Positions 28,339 through 37,887 of a stretch of DNA of 64,000 nucleotides are shown one piece after another. Numbering within the stretch: the stretch's first letter is position 1; each line of letters begins with the position of its first letter. The DNA is from Streptomyces sp. NBC_00247 (GTDB lineage Bacteria > Actinomycetota > Actinomycetes > Streptomycetales > Streptomycetaceae): positions 1,488,001-1,552,000 of the forward strand of contig NZ_CP108093.1 in NCBI RefSeq assembly GCF_036188265.1, in the 5' to 3' direction. The notes under the pieces were generated by a model. The model saw only the letters and a list, made by a program, of their open reading frames with translations. It had not been told where the DNA came from and searched no databases. A program made the translations under genes and the position numbers.

Positions 28339-31300
28339 GTGAACAGCGATCGGGACGAGATGCGCGAGGGATGGAACACGCCCGGCGACGAGTCGTCCGA
28401 CGCCGATCCCGCCGAGCTGACGGGTGAGTTCACCATCGACTACACCCCGCCCGCCTGGTACACGCAGAACGCCGTGGGCGACTCTTCGGGCGGATCCGGC
28501 ACACCTGCGACTCCGCCGCCTCCGAGCGGGTCGCCGCTCCCGGTGCCGGGCCTGCCGTCCCAGGGCGGGTTCGAGCCTGCGTGGGCGCCCGCGCCGCCCG
28601 TCCAGCCCGCGCCGCCCGCGCCGCCCGTCCAGCCCGCGATTCCCGAACAGGTCCCGCCCGTCGCGCCGTTCGCGCCCGGGCCCTTCGCGCCCGGCCCGTC
28701 CGCACCGCCGGCGTCGTCCTCGGCCCCGGTCCCGCCGGCGTCCACGGCCGGGGGCGGAATCGCCTCGCAGCCGCTCGGGGGCGGCGACGTGGAGAGCGGT
28801 GCCACGATGCGCTTCTCCGCGGCGGCGCTGAAGCGGGAGTTCGCCGCCCGCGACGCCGAGGCCGCAGCAGCCGCTGCCGGGTCGGGTACGGGTACGGAAG
28901 CGCCGTCGTCCTCCCCGCCGCCCGCCCTCCCGCCCGCCCCCGGGGGCGGCTCCGCCCCGGGGGCGTACGGGAACGCTCCCGCCGCCGGGGCCGAGGAGAG
29001 GGCCGAGGTCACCGGCACCGCCGCCTCCGACGCGCCCGCCCAACACGACACGGCCGGTCAGCACGACACGGCGCCGGCGGACGACACGGCCCCGGCGGAC
29101 GAGGCCCGGGCGGACGCCTCCGGCACGGAAGCCACCGCGGCCTCCGAGGCGGACGAGCGCCCCAGCGACGTCGCCCCTTCCTCCGGCGGCCCCGCTCCCA
29201 CGGACGCGTCCGCCCCGGAGACCGCGAACGCCCCGGGCGCCCCGGCCACTTCGGCTTCGGCGGACGAGTCGGCCACCCCGTGGGACGCCGCCGCCCCGGC
29301 CGCCGGTGAGCCCCTCGCGCCCGAACCGCCGCACCCGGGTGACCAGGCCGCCCCGGTTCCGTGGTCCCCCGCACCCCCGGCCGCGCAGGTGCCGAACGCG
29401 CTGCCCCCGCTGCCGCCCGCCTTCCACCCGGCCGGACCCCAGCCCAGCGCCCCGGAACCGGCGCCCCAGTGGCCCGCCTCCCCCGACCGGCCGGCCGGAG
29501 GCTACGGCTCCCCGCAGGCGCCCCAGCCTCCGACGCCCCAGCCGCCGCGGATCCCCGAGCCCAACGGCCCGTACGGGCAAGGTGGTTACGGCTTCCCGCA
29601 GCAGCAGTACCCGCCGTACCCGCCCCGGAGCGGCTCGCTGCCCCCGCAGGTGCCGCAGCAGGCCGGCTACGGGTTCCCCCAGCAGCCCCCGGCCCCGCAG
29701 CTCCCGGCCCCGCAGCCCCCGGCCCCGCAGCCGCCCGCTCCTCTGCCGCCCGCTCCTCTGCCGCCTCAGGCGTCCGGCGCACCGGCCGGCTACGGCTACC
29801 CGCAGGGCCCTCCGCAGCCCCACCAGCCGTACACGCCCCAGGCCTACGTGCCCCAGCAGGGCCAGCCGCCCCAGCAGGGTCTGCCCCAGCAGTTCCCGCA
29901 GCCGCCGCAGCCCCCTCAGGAGCACATCCCGTTCCCGGCGCAGGCCGCCCCGCAGCCGCCTCAGCAGGGACCTGCGCAGCAGCCCGTCGACCCGCGGACC
30001 AGCGGCGCCTGGCCCACCCCGGTCACGCACGACCAGCGGGAGCGCTCGGTGCCGGGCGCTCCGCTCGGGTACACCGCCGCCGTCGAGCTCTCCTCGGACC
30101 GGCTGGTGCGGGGGAAGCAGAAGGCGAAGAGCAGTCGGAACCCCTCCCCCGCCAGCCGTTTCAAGCTGGGCGGCAAGAAGGAGGAGGCCGACCGGCTGCG
30201 CAAGCTGGAACTGATCCGGACGCCGGTGCTCTCCTGCTACCGCATCGCCGTGATCAGCCTCAAGGGCGGTGTCGGCAAGACCACGACGACCACCGCGCTG
30301 GGTTCGACGCTGGCCACCGAGCGGCAGGACAAGATCCTCGCCATCGACGCGAACCCGGACGCCGGGACGCTCGGCCGCCGGGTGCGCCGGGAGACCGGGG
30401 CCACCATCCGCGACCTGGTCCAGGCGATCCCGTACCTCAACTCGTACATGGACATCCGCCGCTTCACCTCGCAGGCGCCCTCCGGGCTGGAGATCATCGC
30501 CAACGACGTGGACCCGGCGGTCTCCACGACCTTCAACGACGAGGACTACCGCCGGGCGATCGAGGTGCTGGGCAAGCAGTACCCGATCATCCTCACCGAC
30601 TCGGGCACCGGGCTGCTCTACAGCGCGATGCGCGGGGTGCTCGACCTGGCGGACCAGCTGATCATCATCTCGACGCCCTCGGTGGACGGCGCGTCCAGCG
30701 CGTCCACCACGCTGGACTGGCTGTCCGCGCACGGCTACGCCGACCTGGTGCAGCGCTCCCTGACGGTCATCTCGGGGGTCCGCGAGACCGGCAAGATGAT
30801 CAAGGTGGACGACATCGTCCAGCACTTCCAGACGCGGTGCCGGGGTGTCGTGGTCGTCCCGTTCGACGAGCACCTGGCGGCGGGCGCCGAGGTCGATCTC
30901 GACATGATGCGGCCGAAGACCCGCGAGGCGTACTTCCACCTCTCCGCGCTCGTCGCGGAGGACTTCGCCCGCGCCCAGCAGCAGCAGGGCCTGTGGACCG
31001 CGGACGGCCAGAGCCCGCCGCCGCAGTACGCGCCGCCGATGCCCGGGCACCAGCAGTACCCGCCGCAGGCGCACCCCCAACAGCCGTATCCGCAGCAGCC
31101 GTACGGGGGACAGCAGCCGCCGCAGTCGCCGTACGGCGGGCAGCAGCCGTACGGGGGACAGCAGCCACCCCCGCAGCCGTACCCCCCGCAGTCCTACCCG
31201 CCGCAGTCCGGCAACGGCTGGCAGCAGGGGCCGCCTCCGCCGGCGCAGGCGTACGGCGCGCGGCCCGGCCAGGACGGGCAGGCTGGCCAGCCAGGACAGC

Positions 31301-31386
31301 CCGAGCGGCCGGGTCCGCCCGGTCCCGAGGGCCCGTGGCCCGCGCCGGGATGGCAGCAGCAGCCGCCCGCGCCGCCCCACAGCTGA
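28339..31386 (+). CDS. ParA/MinD-like ATPase with proline-rich tails (EspI-like, SCO5717 family)
   Basis: A 1015-residue cytoplasmic protein. About 600 residues at the N-terminus are low-complexity Pro/Ala/Gln (PPAPP, PQQPP repeats). A ParA-type ATPase domain follows at about 635-880, with deviant Walker A KGGVGKT (642-648). The C-terminus is Gln/Pro/Tyr/Gly-rich with [10 protein letters not shown] repeats. The layout matches EspI of mycobacterial ESX-1; from memory the S. coelicolor homologue defines the SCO5717 growth-regulating ATPase family. The GTG at 28339 follows AGGAGG at short spacing (four bases). An ATG six codons on is an alternative. A U-rich terminator follows. It probably regulates or energises secretion. 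Confidence 0.85.
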   Translation: MNSDRDEMREGWNTPGDESSDADPAELTGEFTIDYTPPAWYTQNAVGDSSGGSGTPATPPPPSGSPLPVPGLPSQGGFEPAWAPAPPVQPAPPAPPVQPAIPEQVPPVAPFAPGPFAPGPSAPPASSSAPVPPASTAGGGIASQPLGGGDVESGATMRFSAAALKREFAARDAEAAAAAAGSGTGTEAPSSSPPPALPPAPGGGSAPGAYGNAPAAGAEERAEVTGTAASDAPAQHDTAGQHDTAPADDTAPADEARADASGTEATAASEADERPSDVAPSSGGPAPTDASAPETANAPGAPATSASADESATPWDAAAPAAGEPLAPEPPHPGDQAAPVPWSPAPPAAQVPNALPPLPPAFHPAGPQPSAPEPAPQWPASPDRPAGGYGSPQAPQPPTPQPPRIPEPNGPYGQGGYGFPQQQYPPYPPRSGSLPPQVPQQAGYGFPQQPPAPQLPAPQPPAPQPPAPLPPAPLPPQASGAPAGYGYPQGPPQPHQPYTPQAYVPQQGQPPQQGLPQQFPQPPQPPQEHIPFPAQAAPQPPQQGPAQQPVDPRTSGAWPTPVTHDQRERSVPGAPLGYTAAVELSSDRLVRGKQKAKSSRNPSPASRFKLGGKKEEADRLRKLELIRTPVLSCYRIAVISLKGGVGKTTTTTALGSTLATERQDKILAIDANPDAGTLGRRVRRETGATIRDLVQAIPYLNSYMDIRRFTSQAPSGLEIIANDVDPAVSTTFNDEDYRRAIEVLGKQYPIILTDSGTGLLYSAMRGVLDLADQLIIISTPSVDGASSASTTLDWLSAHGYADLVQRSLTVISGVRETGKMIKVDDIVQHFQTRCRGVVVVPFDEHLAAGAEVDLDMMRPKTREAYFHLSALVAEDFARAQQQQGLWTADGQSPPPQYAPPMPGHQQYPPQAHPQQPYPQQPYGGQQPPQSPYGGQQPYGGQQPPPQPYPPQSYPPQSGNGWQQGPPPPAQAYGARPGQDGQAGQPGQPERPGPPGPEGPWPAPGWQQQPPAPPHS

Positions 31387-31410
31387 GGCAAAGTGGTCTA
31401 CACCAATGAG

Positions 31411-31442
31411 GGCCCGCACCGTTGCGACGGTGCGGGCCTTTT
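31411..31442 (+). terminator. Intrinsic terminator after the ParA-like ATPase gene
   Basis: An 11-bp perfect stem (31411-31421 with 31428-31438, arm GGCCCGCACCG), a 6-base loop and four Ts. It starts 24 bases past the stop codon and ends the type VII locus on this side. Confidence 0.9.
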
Positions 31443-31479
31443 GCGTATTCCCGCAGCCCACACGCCGTTTCGCCGACCG

Positions 31480-31509
31480 TTGACTCCAGTTGGCCGCCGC
31501 TGATAGACC
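31480..31509 (+). promoter_or_regulatory. Candidate promoter of the peptide-type ABC importer
   Basis: TTGACT (31480-31485), an 18-base spacer and TAGACC (31504-31509) match -35 and -10 boxes reasonably. The binding-protein start is about 70 bases downstream. Confidence 0.45.
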
Positions 31510-31584
31510 TCTCCATCACCAGTTGGCGAACCACTGCTCTACCCGCCGCCCCACCAGCGAGTCATGACGCGAGGTCGACGTCCC

Positions 31585-33453
31585 ATGGTCACAAGAAGTC
31601 CCGTCCGCTCCACCCGGCCAGGCCATCGTCTGCGCCTCCTCACGGCCTCGGGTGCCGCCGCGCTGGCGCTCGCCGCCGGCTCGCTCGTACCGGGCGCCCC
31701 CGCTCCGCTCGCCGCCTCCCCCGCACAGGCAGACGACGGGAAGACGACCCTCACGGTCGCGGTCGCGCAGAGCGTGGACTCACTGAGTCCGTTCCTGGCC
31801 CAGCGGCTGCTGAGCACCAGCGTCCTGCGGCTCATGTACGACTACCTGACGAACTATGACCCCAAGGACAGCCACGCCGTCCCGGGGCTCGCCACCGCGT
31901 GGGAACCGTCCCCGGACAAGCTGACGTGGACGTACACCATACGGCCCGACGCGAAGTGGTCGGACGGCGAGAAGGTCACGGCCGACGACGCCGCCTGGAC
32001 CTTCAACACGATGATGAAGGACGAGGGCGCGGCCACGGCCAACGGCTCCTTCGTCACCAACTTCGACACGGTGACCGCCCCCAGCCCGGACAAGCTCGTC
32101 ATCACCCTGAAGAAGCCGCAGGCGACGATGGCCGCGCTCGACGTGCCCATCGTCCCCGAGCACGTCTGGAAGGACGTCGCCGACTTCTCGAAGTTCAACA
32201 ACGACACGAAGTTCCCCATCGTCGGCGACGGACCGTTCGTCCTGACCGACTACAAGGTCGACAGCTACGTCAAGCTCAAGGCCAACAAGGACTTCTGGCG
32301 CGGTTCGCCCAAATTCGACGAGATCGTGTTCCGGTACTACAAGGACCAGGACGCCGCTGTCGCCGCACTGCGCAAGGGCGAGGTCTCCTTCGTCGCCGGC
32401 AGTCCGAGCCTGACCCCCGCCCAGGCGGCCTCGCTCAAGAACGCCCCGGACATCAAGGTGAACGAGGGCCCCGGCCGCCGCTTCTACGCGCTGGCCACCA
32501 ACCCGGGCGCGCGCACCAAGGACGGCCAGAAGTTCGGCGACGGCAACCCGGCGCTGCTCGACCAGAAGGTCCGTCAGGCGCTCTTCCTCGCCGTCGACCG
32601 CAAGACCATCATCGACAAGGTCTTCCAGGGCCACGCGGTGGAGGGCGCGGGATACATCCCGCCGCGCTTCTCCGCGTACCAGTGGCAGCCCGCCGCCGGG
32701 CAGCAGCTGGGCTACGACCCCGCCCGCGCCGCCTCCCTGCTCGACCAGGCCGGGTACAAGAAGAACGGCGACGGCAAGCGGGTCGGCAAGGACGGCAAGC
32801 CGCTGGACCTTCGCATCCTGTGCCACGCCACCGACCCGAACGACAAGGCGGTAGGCAAGTACCTCCAGGAGTGGTGGGGCGACCTCGGCGTCGGGCTGAA
32901 GGTCGACTGCCTCGACAACGTCTCGGACCCCTGGTACGCCGGTGAGTACGACCTCGCCTTCGACGGCTGGTCGGTCAACCCGGACCCGGACTTCGTCCTC
33001 TCCATCCACACCTGCGGCGCGCTGCCCGCGAAGGCCAAGGAAACGGCCGCCACCGACAACTTCATCTGCGACCCGCGGTTCGACGACCTCTACGCGAAGC
33101 AGCTGGCCGAGTACGACCCCGTGGCCCGCGCGACGCTCGTCAAGGACATGCAGTCGCGGCTGTACGACACCGGGTACATGAACGTCATGGCGTACCCGAA
33201 CGCCGTGGAGGCCTACCGCACCGACCAGATCGCCTCCATCACCACCATGCCCTCGGACGCCGGCAACATCTACGGCCAGGACGGCTACTGGAGCTGGTGG
33301 TCCGCCGTCCCGGCCGCCTCGGCGAGCGGTTCCTCGGACTCGGGTTCCTCGACCGGGGTGCTCGTCGGCGTCGGCATCGCCGTCGTCGTCCTGGCCGCCG
33401 GCGGACTGCTGTTCGCCCGCCGCCGCCGTTCCACCGCGGAGGACCGGGAATAA
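31585..33453 (+). CDS. ABC importer substrate-binding protein (SBP_bac_5), C-terminally anchored
   Basis: A 622-residue extracytoplasmic solute receptor for a peptide- or nickel-type importer. The N-terminal signal peptide (about residues 17-50) ends at AQADDG, with no lipobox. Periplasmic-binding-protein family 5 runs from about 52 to 565 (TLTVAVAQSVDSLSP at the start, DYLTNYDPKD). A Ser/Gly-rich linker and a C-terminal hydrophobic helix (about 588-610) before RRRRSTAEDRE anchor it instead of a lipid, which is unusual. The ATG at 31585 has GAGG ten bases upstream; the ATG at 31564 is a poorer choice. The next gene starts three bases past its stop. Confidence 0.85.
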   Translation: MVTRSPVRSTRPGHRLRLLTASGAAALALAAGSLVPGAPAPLAASPAQADDGKTTLTVAVAQSVDSLSPFLAQRLLSTSVLRLMYDYLTNYDPKDSHAVPGLATAWEPSPDKLTWTYTIRPDAKWSDGEKVTADDAAWTFNTMMKDEGAATANGSFVTNFDTVTAPSPDKLVITLKKPQATMAALDVPIVPEHVWKDVADFSKFNNDTKFPIVGDGPFVLTDYKVDSYVKLKANKDFWRGSPKFDEIVFRYYKDQDAAVAALRKGEVSFVAGSPSLTPAQAASLKNAPDIKVNEGPGRRFYALATNPGARTKDGQKFGDGNPALLDQKVRQALFLAVDRKTIIDKVFQGHAVEGAGYIPPRFSAYQWQPAAGQQLGYDPARAASLLDQAGYKKNGDGKRVGKDGKPLDLRILCHATDPNDKAVGKYLQEWWGDLGVGLKVDCLDNVSDPWYAGEYDLAFDGWSVNPDPDFVLSIHTCGALPAKAKETAATDNFICDPRFDDLYAKQLAEYDPVARATLVKDMQSRLYDTGYMNVMAYPNAVEAYRTDQIASITTMPSDAGNIYGQDGYWSWWSAVPAASASGSSDSGSSTGVLVGVGIAVVVLAAGGLLFARRRRSTAEDRE

Positions 33454-33456
33454 CCG

Positions 33457-34548
33457 ATGAGCACTGACAGCACTCCCCTGCCGGGCTTCGGCCCGACGGG
33501 CGTGGAGGGTGCGGGAACCGCCGGTCCGGCTCAGGCCGGGCCGGCGGTCCGCTCTCCGCACGCCCGATCCACCACCGCCTACCTCCGCTACGTGGCGGGC
33601 AAGCTGGCCGGCGCGGCCGTCTCGCTCTTCGCCGTCCTCGTCACCAGCTTCTTCCTCTTCCGGCTGATCCCCGGCGATCCGGTCAAGCAGATGACCGGCG
33701 GGCGTCAGGTGACCACCGAGCAGATCGTCGCGATGCGCCGGGAGTTCGGGCTCGACCTGCCGCTCTGGCAGCAGTTCACCCAGTACTGCGGCAACGCGCT
33801 GACCGGCGACTTCGGCACCTCGTACCAGTTCCGCGCCCCGGTCGTCGACAAGATCTCCGAGGCGCTGCCCGCGACGCTGCTGCTCACCGGCACCGCGTTC
33901 GTGATCTACACGGCGATCGGCATCTGGCTGGGCTCCCGCTCCGCCTGGCGCAACGGCTCCTTCGGGGACCGCTTCCACACCGCGTTCGCGCTGACGCTCT
34001 ACTCCGTACCGTCGTTCTGGCTCGGACTGCTGCTGATCGTCACGCTCTCGGTGGGCATCGGCCCGATCCCGGGGCTCTTCCCGACCGGCGGCATGGAGTC
34101 CGGCGACTCGTCCGGCTTCGGCTACGTCCTGGACGTCGCCCACCACTTGGTGCTGCCGGTCCTCACGCTGGTGGCGGTGGAGTACGCCCGCACCCTGCTG
34201 GTGATGCGCTCCTCGCTGCTCGACGAGATGGGCAGCGACTATCTGACGACGGCCCGCGCCAAGGGGCTGCGGGACGACCAGGTCCGCCGTAAGCACGCGG
34301 TGCCGAACGCGATGCTGCCGACGGTGACGCTGCTCTTCGTCAACCTCGGCAACACGGTCGCCGGCGCCATCCTGGTGGAGACCGTGTTCTCCTGGCCGGG
34401 CCTCGGCGGCCTCTTCTACCAGGCGCTGAGCGTGCCCGACCTGCCGTTGGTGCAGGCGCTGTTCTTCGTCTTCGCGGCAGCGGTGATCCTGATGAACACG
34501 CTCGCCGACGTGCTCTATCCGCTCTTCGATCCCCGGGTGGGCCGATGA
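33457..34548 (+). CDS. Peptide-type ABC importer permease, DppB/OppB-like
   Basis: A 363-residue inner-membrane permease, first of the pair. A polar N-terminal region of about 45 residues precedes six hydrophobic helices. The GDFGTSY motif of DppB-type permeases is at about residues 117-123. The EAA-loop pattern (ARTLLVMRSSLLDEMGSDYLTTARAKG) is near residues 247-273. It forms the translocation pore with the DppC-like protein. The stop overlaps the next start (ATGA). Substrate is unknown; the DppB/OppB family also carries nickel and glutathione. Confidence 0.92.
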   Translation: MSTDSTPLPGFGPTGVEGAGTAGPAQAGPAVRSPHARSTTAYLRYVAGKLAGAAVSLFAVLVTSFFLFRLIPGDPVKQMTGGRQVTTEQIVAMRREFGLDLPLWQQFTQYCGNALTGDFGTSYQFRAPVVDKISEALPATLLLTGTAFVIYTAIGIWLGSRSAWRNGSFGDRFHTAFALTLYSVPSFWLGLLLIVTLSVGIGPIPGLFPTGGMESGDSSGFGYVLDVAHHLVLPVLTLVAVEYARTLLVMRSSLLDEMGSDYLTTARAKGLRDDQVRRKHAVPNAMLPTVTLLFVNLGNTVAGAILVETVFSWPGLGGLFYQALSVPDLPLVQALFFVFAAAVILMNTLADVLYPLFDPRVGR

Positions 34549-35468
34549 CGACCTCGACGGACGCGCTGGGCCCGGGCAGCGGCCCGCGCTCGCTCGCGTG
34601 GACCCGCAGGCGGCGGGCCGCGGCCCGCTTCTGGGCGCAGTACCGGACGCACCGGGCCGGGATGGTGGGCCTCGCCGTCCTGGTGGTCATCGCCGTCCTG
34701 GCGCTGGCCGCGCCGCTGCTGGCGGGGGCCGAATCGAAGAGCGTCACCGAAGCCCCCGGCGGACCGATGGAGTCACCGAGCGCCGCGTTCCCGCTCGGTA
34801 CCGACCAGTTCGGGCGGAACCTGCTGGCACTGCTGCTCTGGGGTGCCCGGGTCTCGCTGACGGTGGGGCTGCTGGCGGCCTTCCTCTCGGTGGCCATCGG
34901 CACCCTGGTGGGCGTCACCGCCGGTCACTTCAAGGGCTGGTACGGGGCGGTCGCCATGCGGGTCACCGACTGGTTCCTGGTGATGCCGACCCTGGTGCTC
35001 GCCATCGCCCTGGCCACCGTGCTCTCCCGCTCGCTGTGGACGACGGTGCTGGCGATCGGCGTGACCACCTGGCCGACCACCGCCCGGCTGGTCCGCGCCC
35101 AGACCCTGTCGGTGGAGTCCCGTCCGTACATCGAGCGCTCCCGGGCACTGGGCGGCGGACACGGCCACGTCATGAGCCGTCATGTGCTCCCCAACGTGAT
35201 GCCGATGGTCCTCGCCCAGGCCACGCTGGCGATCTCGACCGCGATCCTCACCGAGGCGACCCTCGCCTTCCTGGGGCTCGGCGACCCGACGATCGTCTCC
35301 TGGGGCGGTCTGCTCCAGGACGCCCGGGAGGCCGGTGCCGTCAGCTCGGGCGACTGGTGGTACCTCGCCCCGCCCGGACTCGCCATCGCGGTCGTCGCGC
35401 TCGCCTTCACCCTGTGCGGCCGGACCATCGAGTCCGTGCTCAACCCCAAGCTGGGGGTGGAGCGTTGA
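34545..35468 (+). CDS. Peptide-type ABC importer permease, DppC/OppC-like
   Basis: A 307-residue permease, second of the pair. An N-terminal cytoplasmic segment is followed by a first helix near residues 42-60 and then about five more. The DppC signature FPLGTDQFGRNLLALLLWGAR is at about residues 82-102. The EAA loop RPYIERSRALGGGHGHVMSRH is near 193-213. Its start overlaps the upstream stop. It pairs with the DppB-like protein in the membrane. Confidence 0.92.
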   Translation: MTTSTDALGPGSGPRSLAWTRRRRAAARFWAQYRTHRAGMVGLAVLVVIAVLALAAPLLAGAESKSVTEAPGGPMESPSAAFPLGTDQFGRNLLALLLWGARVSLTVGLLAAFLSVAIGTLVGVTAGHFKGWYGAVAMRVTDWFLVMPTLVLAIALATVLSRSLWTTVLAIGVTTWPTTARLVRAQTLSVESRPYIERSRALGGGHGHVMSRHVLPNVMPMVLAQATLAISTAILTEATLAFLGLGDPTIVSWGGLLQDAREAGAVSSGDWWYLAPPGLAIAVVALAFTLCGRTIESVLNPKLGVER

Positions 35469-35491
35469 GCATCCCCGAGGAACGGACCGGC

Positions 35492-36607
35492 ATGACAGCC
35501 ACCGAGACCGGCGGGCCCCTGCTGGAGGTGCGCGACCTCCGTGTCACCTACGGCTCCGGGCCGCTGGCCGTCCCCGCCGTGCGCGGCGTGGACCTGCGGG
35601 TCGAGGCCGGGCAGAAGCTCGGCATCGCCGGGGAGTCCGGCTGCGGGAAGTCGACGCTGGCGCTCGCGCTGCTGCGCCTGCTGCCCGCATCGGCCACCCT
35701 GAGCGGCGAGATCCTCCTGGACGGTGAGGACGTCCTGACGATGAAGTGGGGCCGGCTGCGGGCCGTCCGCTGGGCGGGGGCGTCCATCGTCTTCCAGGGG
35801 GCGATGCACTCCCTCAACGCGGTGCACCGGGTCGGCGACCAGATCGCCGAACCGATCCTGCTGCACCACCGGGCGACCCCGGCCGCCGCCCGCACCCGCG
35901 CCGGTGAGCTGCTGGAGCAGGTGGGGCTGCCGGCGGCCCGGGCCGCCGCCTACCCGCACGAGCTCTCCGGCGGCCAGCGACAGCGGGTCATGATCGCCAT
36001 GGCGCTCGCCTGCGACCCCCGGCTGATCGTCGCGGACGAGCCGACCACCGCGCTCGACGTGATGATCCAGGCCCAGATCCTCCGGCTGATCGAGCAGCTC
36101 GTCGCCGACCAGGATCTCGGGCTCGTCATGATCAGTCACGACTTGGCGGTGCTCTCCGACACCTGCGACCGGCTCGCCGTGATGTACGCGGGCCGGATCG
36201 TGGAGGAGGGCCCCGCCCAGGAGGTGTACCGGCACGCCCGCCACCCGTACGGGGCGGCGCTCTCCGCAGCCTTCCCGCGCATCGGCGACCCCGCCTCCCG
36301 GCACGCCCCGCGCGGGCTGCCCGGCGATCCGCCGGACCCGGCCGCACTGCCCTCCGGCTGCACCTTCCACCCCCGGTGCTCGGCGGCGCTGGACACCTGC
36401 GCCGAGGAGGACCAGTGGCTGCGGGACGCCGGACCGGGCCGCCGCGCGGCCTGCGTCCTGGTGGGACCGGCGACGGCGACGGCCGTCACGCACACCGAGG
36501 AGGTACCGGTCGCGAAGGCGCCGGTCGTCGAAGCGTCCGCCACGGACACCGGTACGACCACGGGCGCGGGCGAACCAGGAGCAGAGGAAGCGAGGAGCAC
36601 CCCATGA
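35492..36607 (+). CDS. Peptide-type ABC importer ATPase, DppD/OppD-like
   Basis: A 371-residue ATPase that powers uptake. Walker A GESGCGKS (47-54), signature LSGGQRQR (about 156-163) and Walker B IVADEP (about 175-180) are intact. The C-terminal CTFHPRC motif with neighbouring Cys residues is the family's metal-cluster/oligopeptide-specific region. The tail beyond is Thr/Ala/Val-rich. I took the ATG at 35492; a TTG at 35465 overlapping the upstream stop is an in-frame alternative that adds nine residues. The stop overlaps the next start. Confidence 0.93.
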   Translation: MTATETGGPLLEVRDLRVTYGSGPLAVPAVRGVDLRVEAGQKLGIAGESGCGKSTLALALLRLLPASATLSGEILLDGEDVLTMKWGRLRAVRWAGASIVFQGAMHSLNAVHRVGDQIAEPILLHHRATPAAARTRAGELLEQVGLPAARAAAYPHELSGGQRQRVMIAMALACDPRLIVADEPTTALDVMIQAQILRLIEQLVADQDLGLVMISHDLAVLSDTCDRLAVMYAGRIVEEGPAQEVYRHARHPYGAALSAAFPRIGDPASRHAPRGLPGDPPDPAALPSGCTFHPRCSAALDTCAEEDQWLRDAGPGRRAACVLVGPATATAVTHTEEVPVAKAPVVEASATDTGTTTGAGEPGAEEARSTP

Positions 36608-37647
36608 CGACCACCCCGGCGACGTCCACCCCCGCGACGACCGCACCCCTGCTGAGCGCCGAGGCGCTGGAGGTCACCTTCCCAGGCCGCCGCGGGGCCG
36701 CGCCCGCACGGGCCGTGGACGGGGTGACGCTCGACATCCTGCCGGGCGAGATCGTGGCCCTCGTCGGCGAGTCCGGGTGCGGCAAGACGACACTCGCCCG
36801 GTCGCTGCTGGGCCTGGTCGCGCCGACCTCCGGCCGGATCACCTTCGAGGGGCGGCCGCTGGACCCCTCCGCGCGGGCCATGAAGGCGTACCGCAAGCGC
36901 GCCCAGCTGGTGCTCCAGGACCCCAGCGGCTCCCTCAACCCCCGCCACACGGTGTACGACGCGGTGGCGGAAGGGCTGCGCATCCACGGCCACCGGGGCG
37001 ACGAGACCGCTGCGGTGGCCGGGGCGCTCTCCCGGGCCGGACTGCGGCCCCCGGAACGGTTCTTCCTGCGCTACCCGCACGAGCTGTCGGGCGGTCAGCG
37101 CCAGCGCGTCGTGATCGCGGGGGCGTTGGTACTGGAACCCGAACTCCTGGTCGCCGACGAGCCCGTGGCGTCACTGGACGCCTCGGTGCGCGGGGAGATC
37201 CTCGCGCTGCTGCTGCGGCTGCGGGACGAACTCGGCCTCTCCGCACTGATCGTGACCCACGATCTGGGGCTCGCGTGGAACATCGCGGACCGGGTGGCGG
37301 TGATGTACCTGGGGCGGATCGTGGAGACCGGGCCGGTCGAGCAGATCCTGACGGCCCCCCGGCATCCCTACACCAAGGCGCTGCTGTCGGTGCTGCCGGA
37401 GGCACCTGGCGAGCCGGTGGTGCTGTCCGGCGAGGCGCCGGACCCCTCGAACGTACCGGGGGGATGCCGGTTCCACGTCCGCTGCCAGGTGTTCGCCTCG
37501 GGCGAGGCCGAACGGGCCGGAGTGGCGGACGCCTGCCGCACCAGGGATCTGCCCGTTCTCGACGGCTCGGGCGCCGGGCAGGTCGCCTGCCACTGGGCGC
37601 ACTCGACCGCCGGGGAGGAACCGGCTCAGGCTCCGGCTCCGGCGTAG
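36604..37647 (+). CDS. Peptide-type ABC importer ATPase, DppF/OppF-like
   Basis: A 347-residue ATPase partner. Walker A GESGCGKT (55-62), signature LSGGQRQR (about 161-168) and Walker B VADEP (about 182-186) are intact. The Cys-containing C-terminal motif GGCRFHVRC (about residues 282-290) is typical of the DppF/OppF family. The ATG overlaps the upstream stop (ATGA), coupling the two ATPases. A perfect 13-bp hairpin follows the gene. The five-gene set is complete. Confidence 0.93.
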   Translation: MTTTPATSTPATTAPLLSAEALEVTFPGRRGAAPARAVDGVTLDILPGEIVALVGESGCGKTTLARSLLGLVAPTSGRITFEGRPLDPSARAMKAYRKRAQLVLQDPSGSLNPRHTVYDAVAEGLRIHGHRGDETAAVAGALSRAGLRPPERFFLRYPHELSGGQRQRVVIAGALVLEPELLVADEPVASLDASVRGEILALLLRLRDELGLSALIVTHDLGLAWNIADRVAVMYLGRIVETGPVEQILTAPRHPYTKALLSVLPEAPGEPVVLSGEAPDPSNVPGGCRFHVRCQVFASGEAERAGVADACRTRDLPVLDGSGAGQVACHWAHSTAGEEPAQAPAPA

Positions 37648-37653
37648 TGGCGG

Positions 37654-37686
37654 GGGCCGGGCGCGGTCAGGCGCCGCGCCCGGCCC
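37654..37686 (+). terminator. Terminator after the peptide-type ABC importer operon
   Basis: A 13-bp perfect GC stem (37654-37666 with 37674-37686) and a 7-base loop, six bases past the stop. It ends the importer operon. Confidence 0.85.
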
Positions 37687-37751
37687 GGGGCCCGTAACGG
37701 GGGCCCGGGCTCGCGGCGTCCAGAACTCGATGCACACGCCCTGGAAGACCG

Positions 37752-37850
37752 CTGAAGATCTTGCTCAGGCCACCCGGATCATCCCGAATCGCCGGTACAT
37801 GCCCATCGCCATGAACCGGTGCGAGCCGGGCGTGATCGCAAGATCTTCAG
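37752..37850. repeat. Inverted repeat with a possible gene remnant
   Basis: 13-bp perfect arms (CTGAAGATCTTGC at 37752-37764 and its complement at 37838-37850) are separated by 73 bases in the ribF 3' spacer. On the minus strand a 39-codon frame (GTG at 37884 to stop at 37765-37767) runs through one arm; its end reads GSHRFMAMGMYRRFGMIRVA. On the plus strand an ATG at 37730 opens a short frame of about 58 codons. Both are too short to call as genes; one may be a fragment of a lost gene. It could also act as a loose terminator for ribF. Confidence 0.4.
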
Positions 37851-37887
37851 GGCACTCCTCAAGCGCGTCGCGAATGCGGCGCACGCC

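Noticed and set aside
28500..30100. Proline-coding repeats that might be a separate gene or a DNA repeat
   Set aside because: They lie in frame with the downstream ParA-type domain and fit the EspI-like layout.
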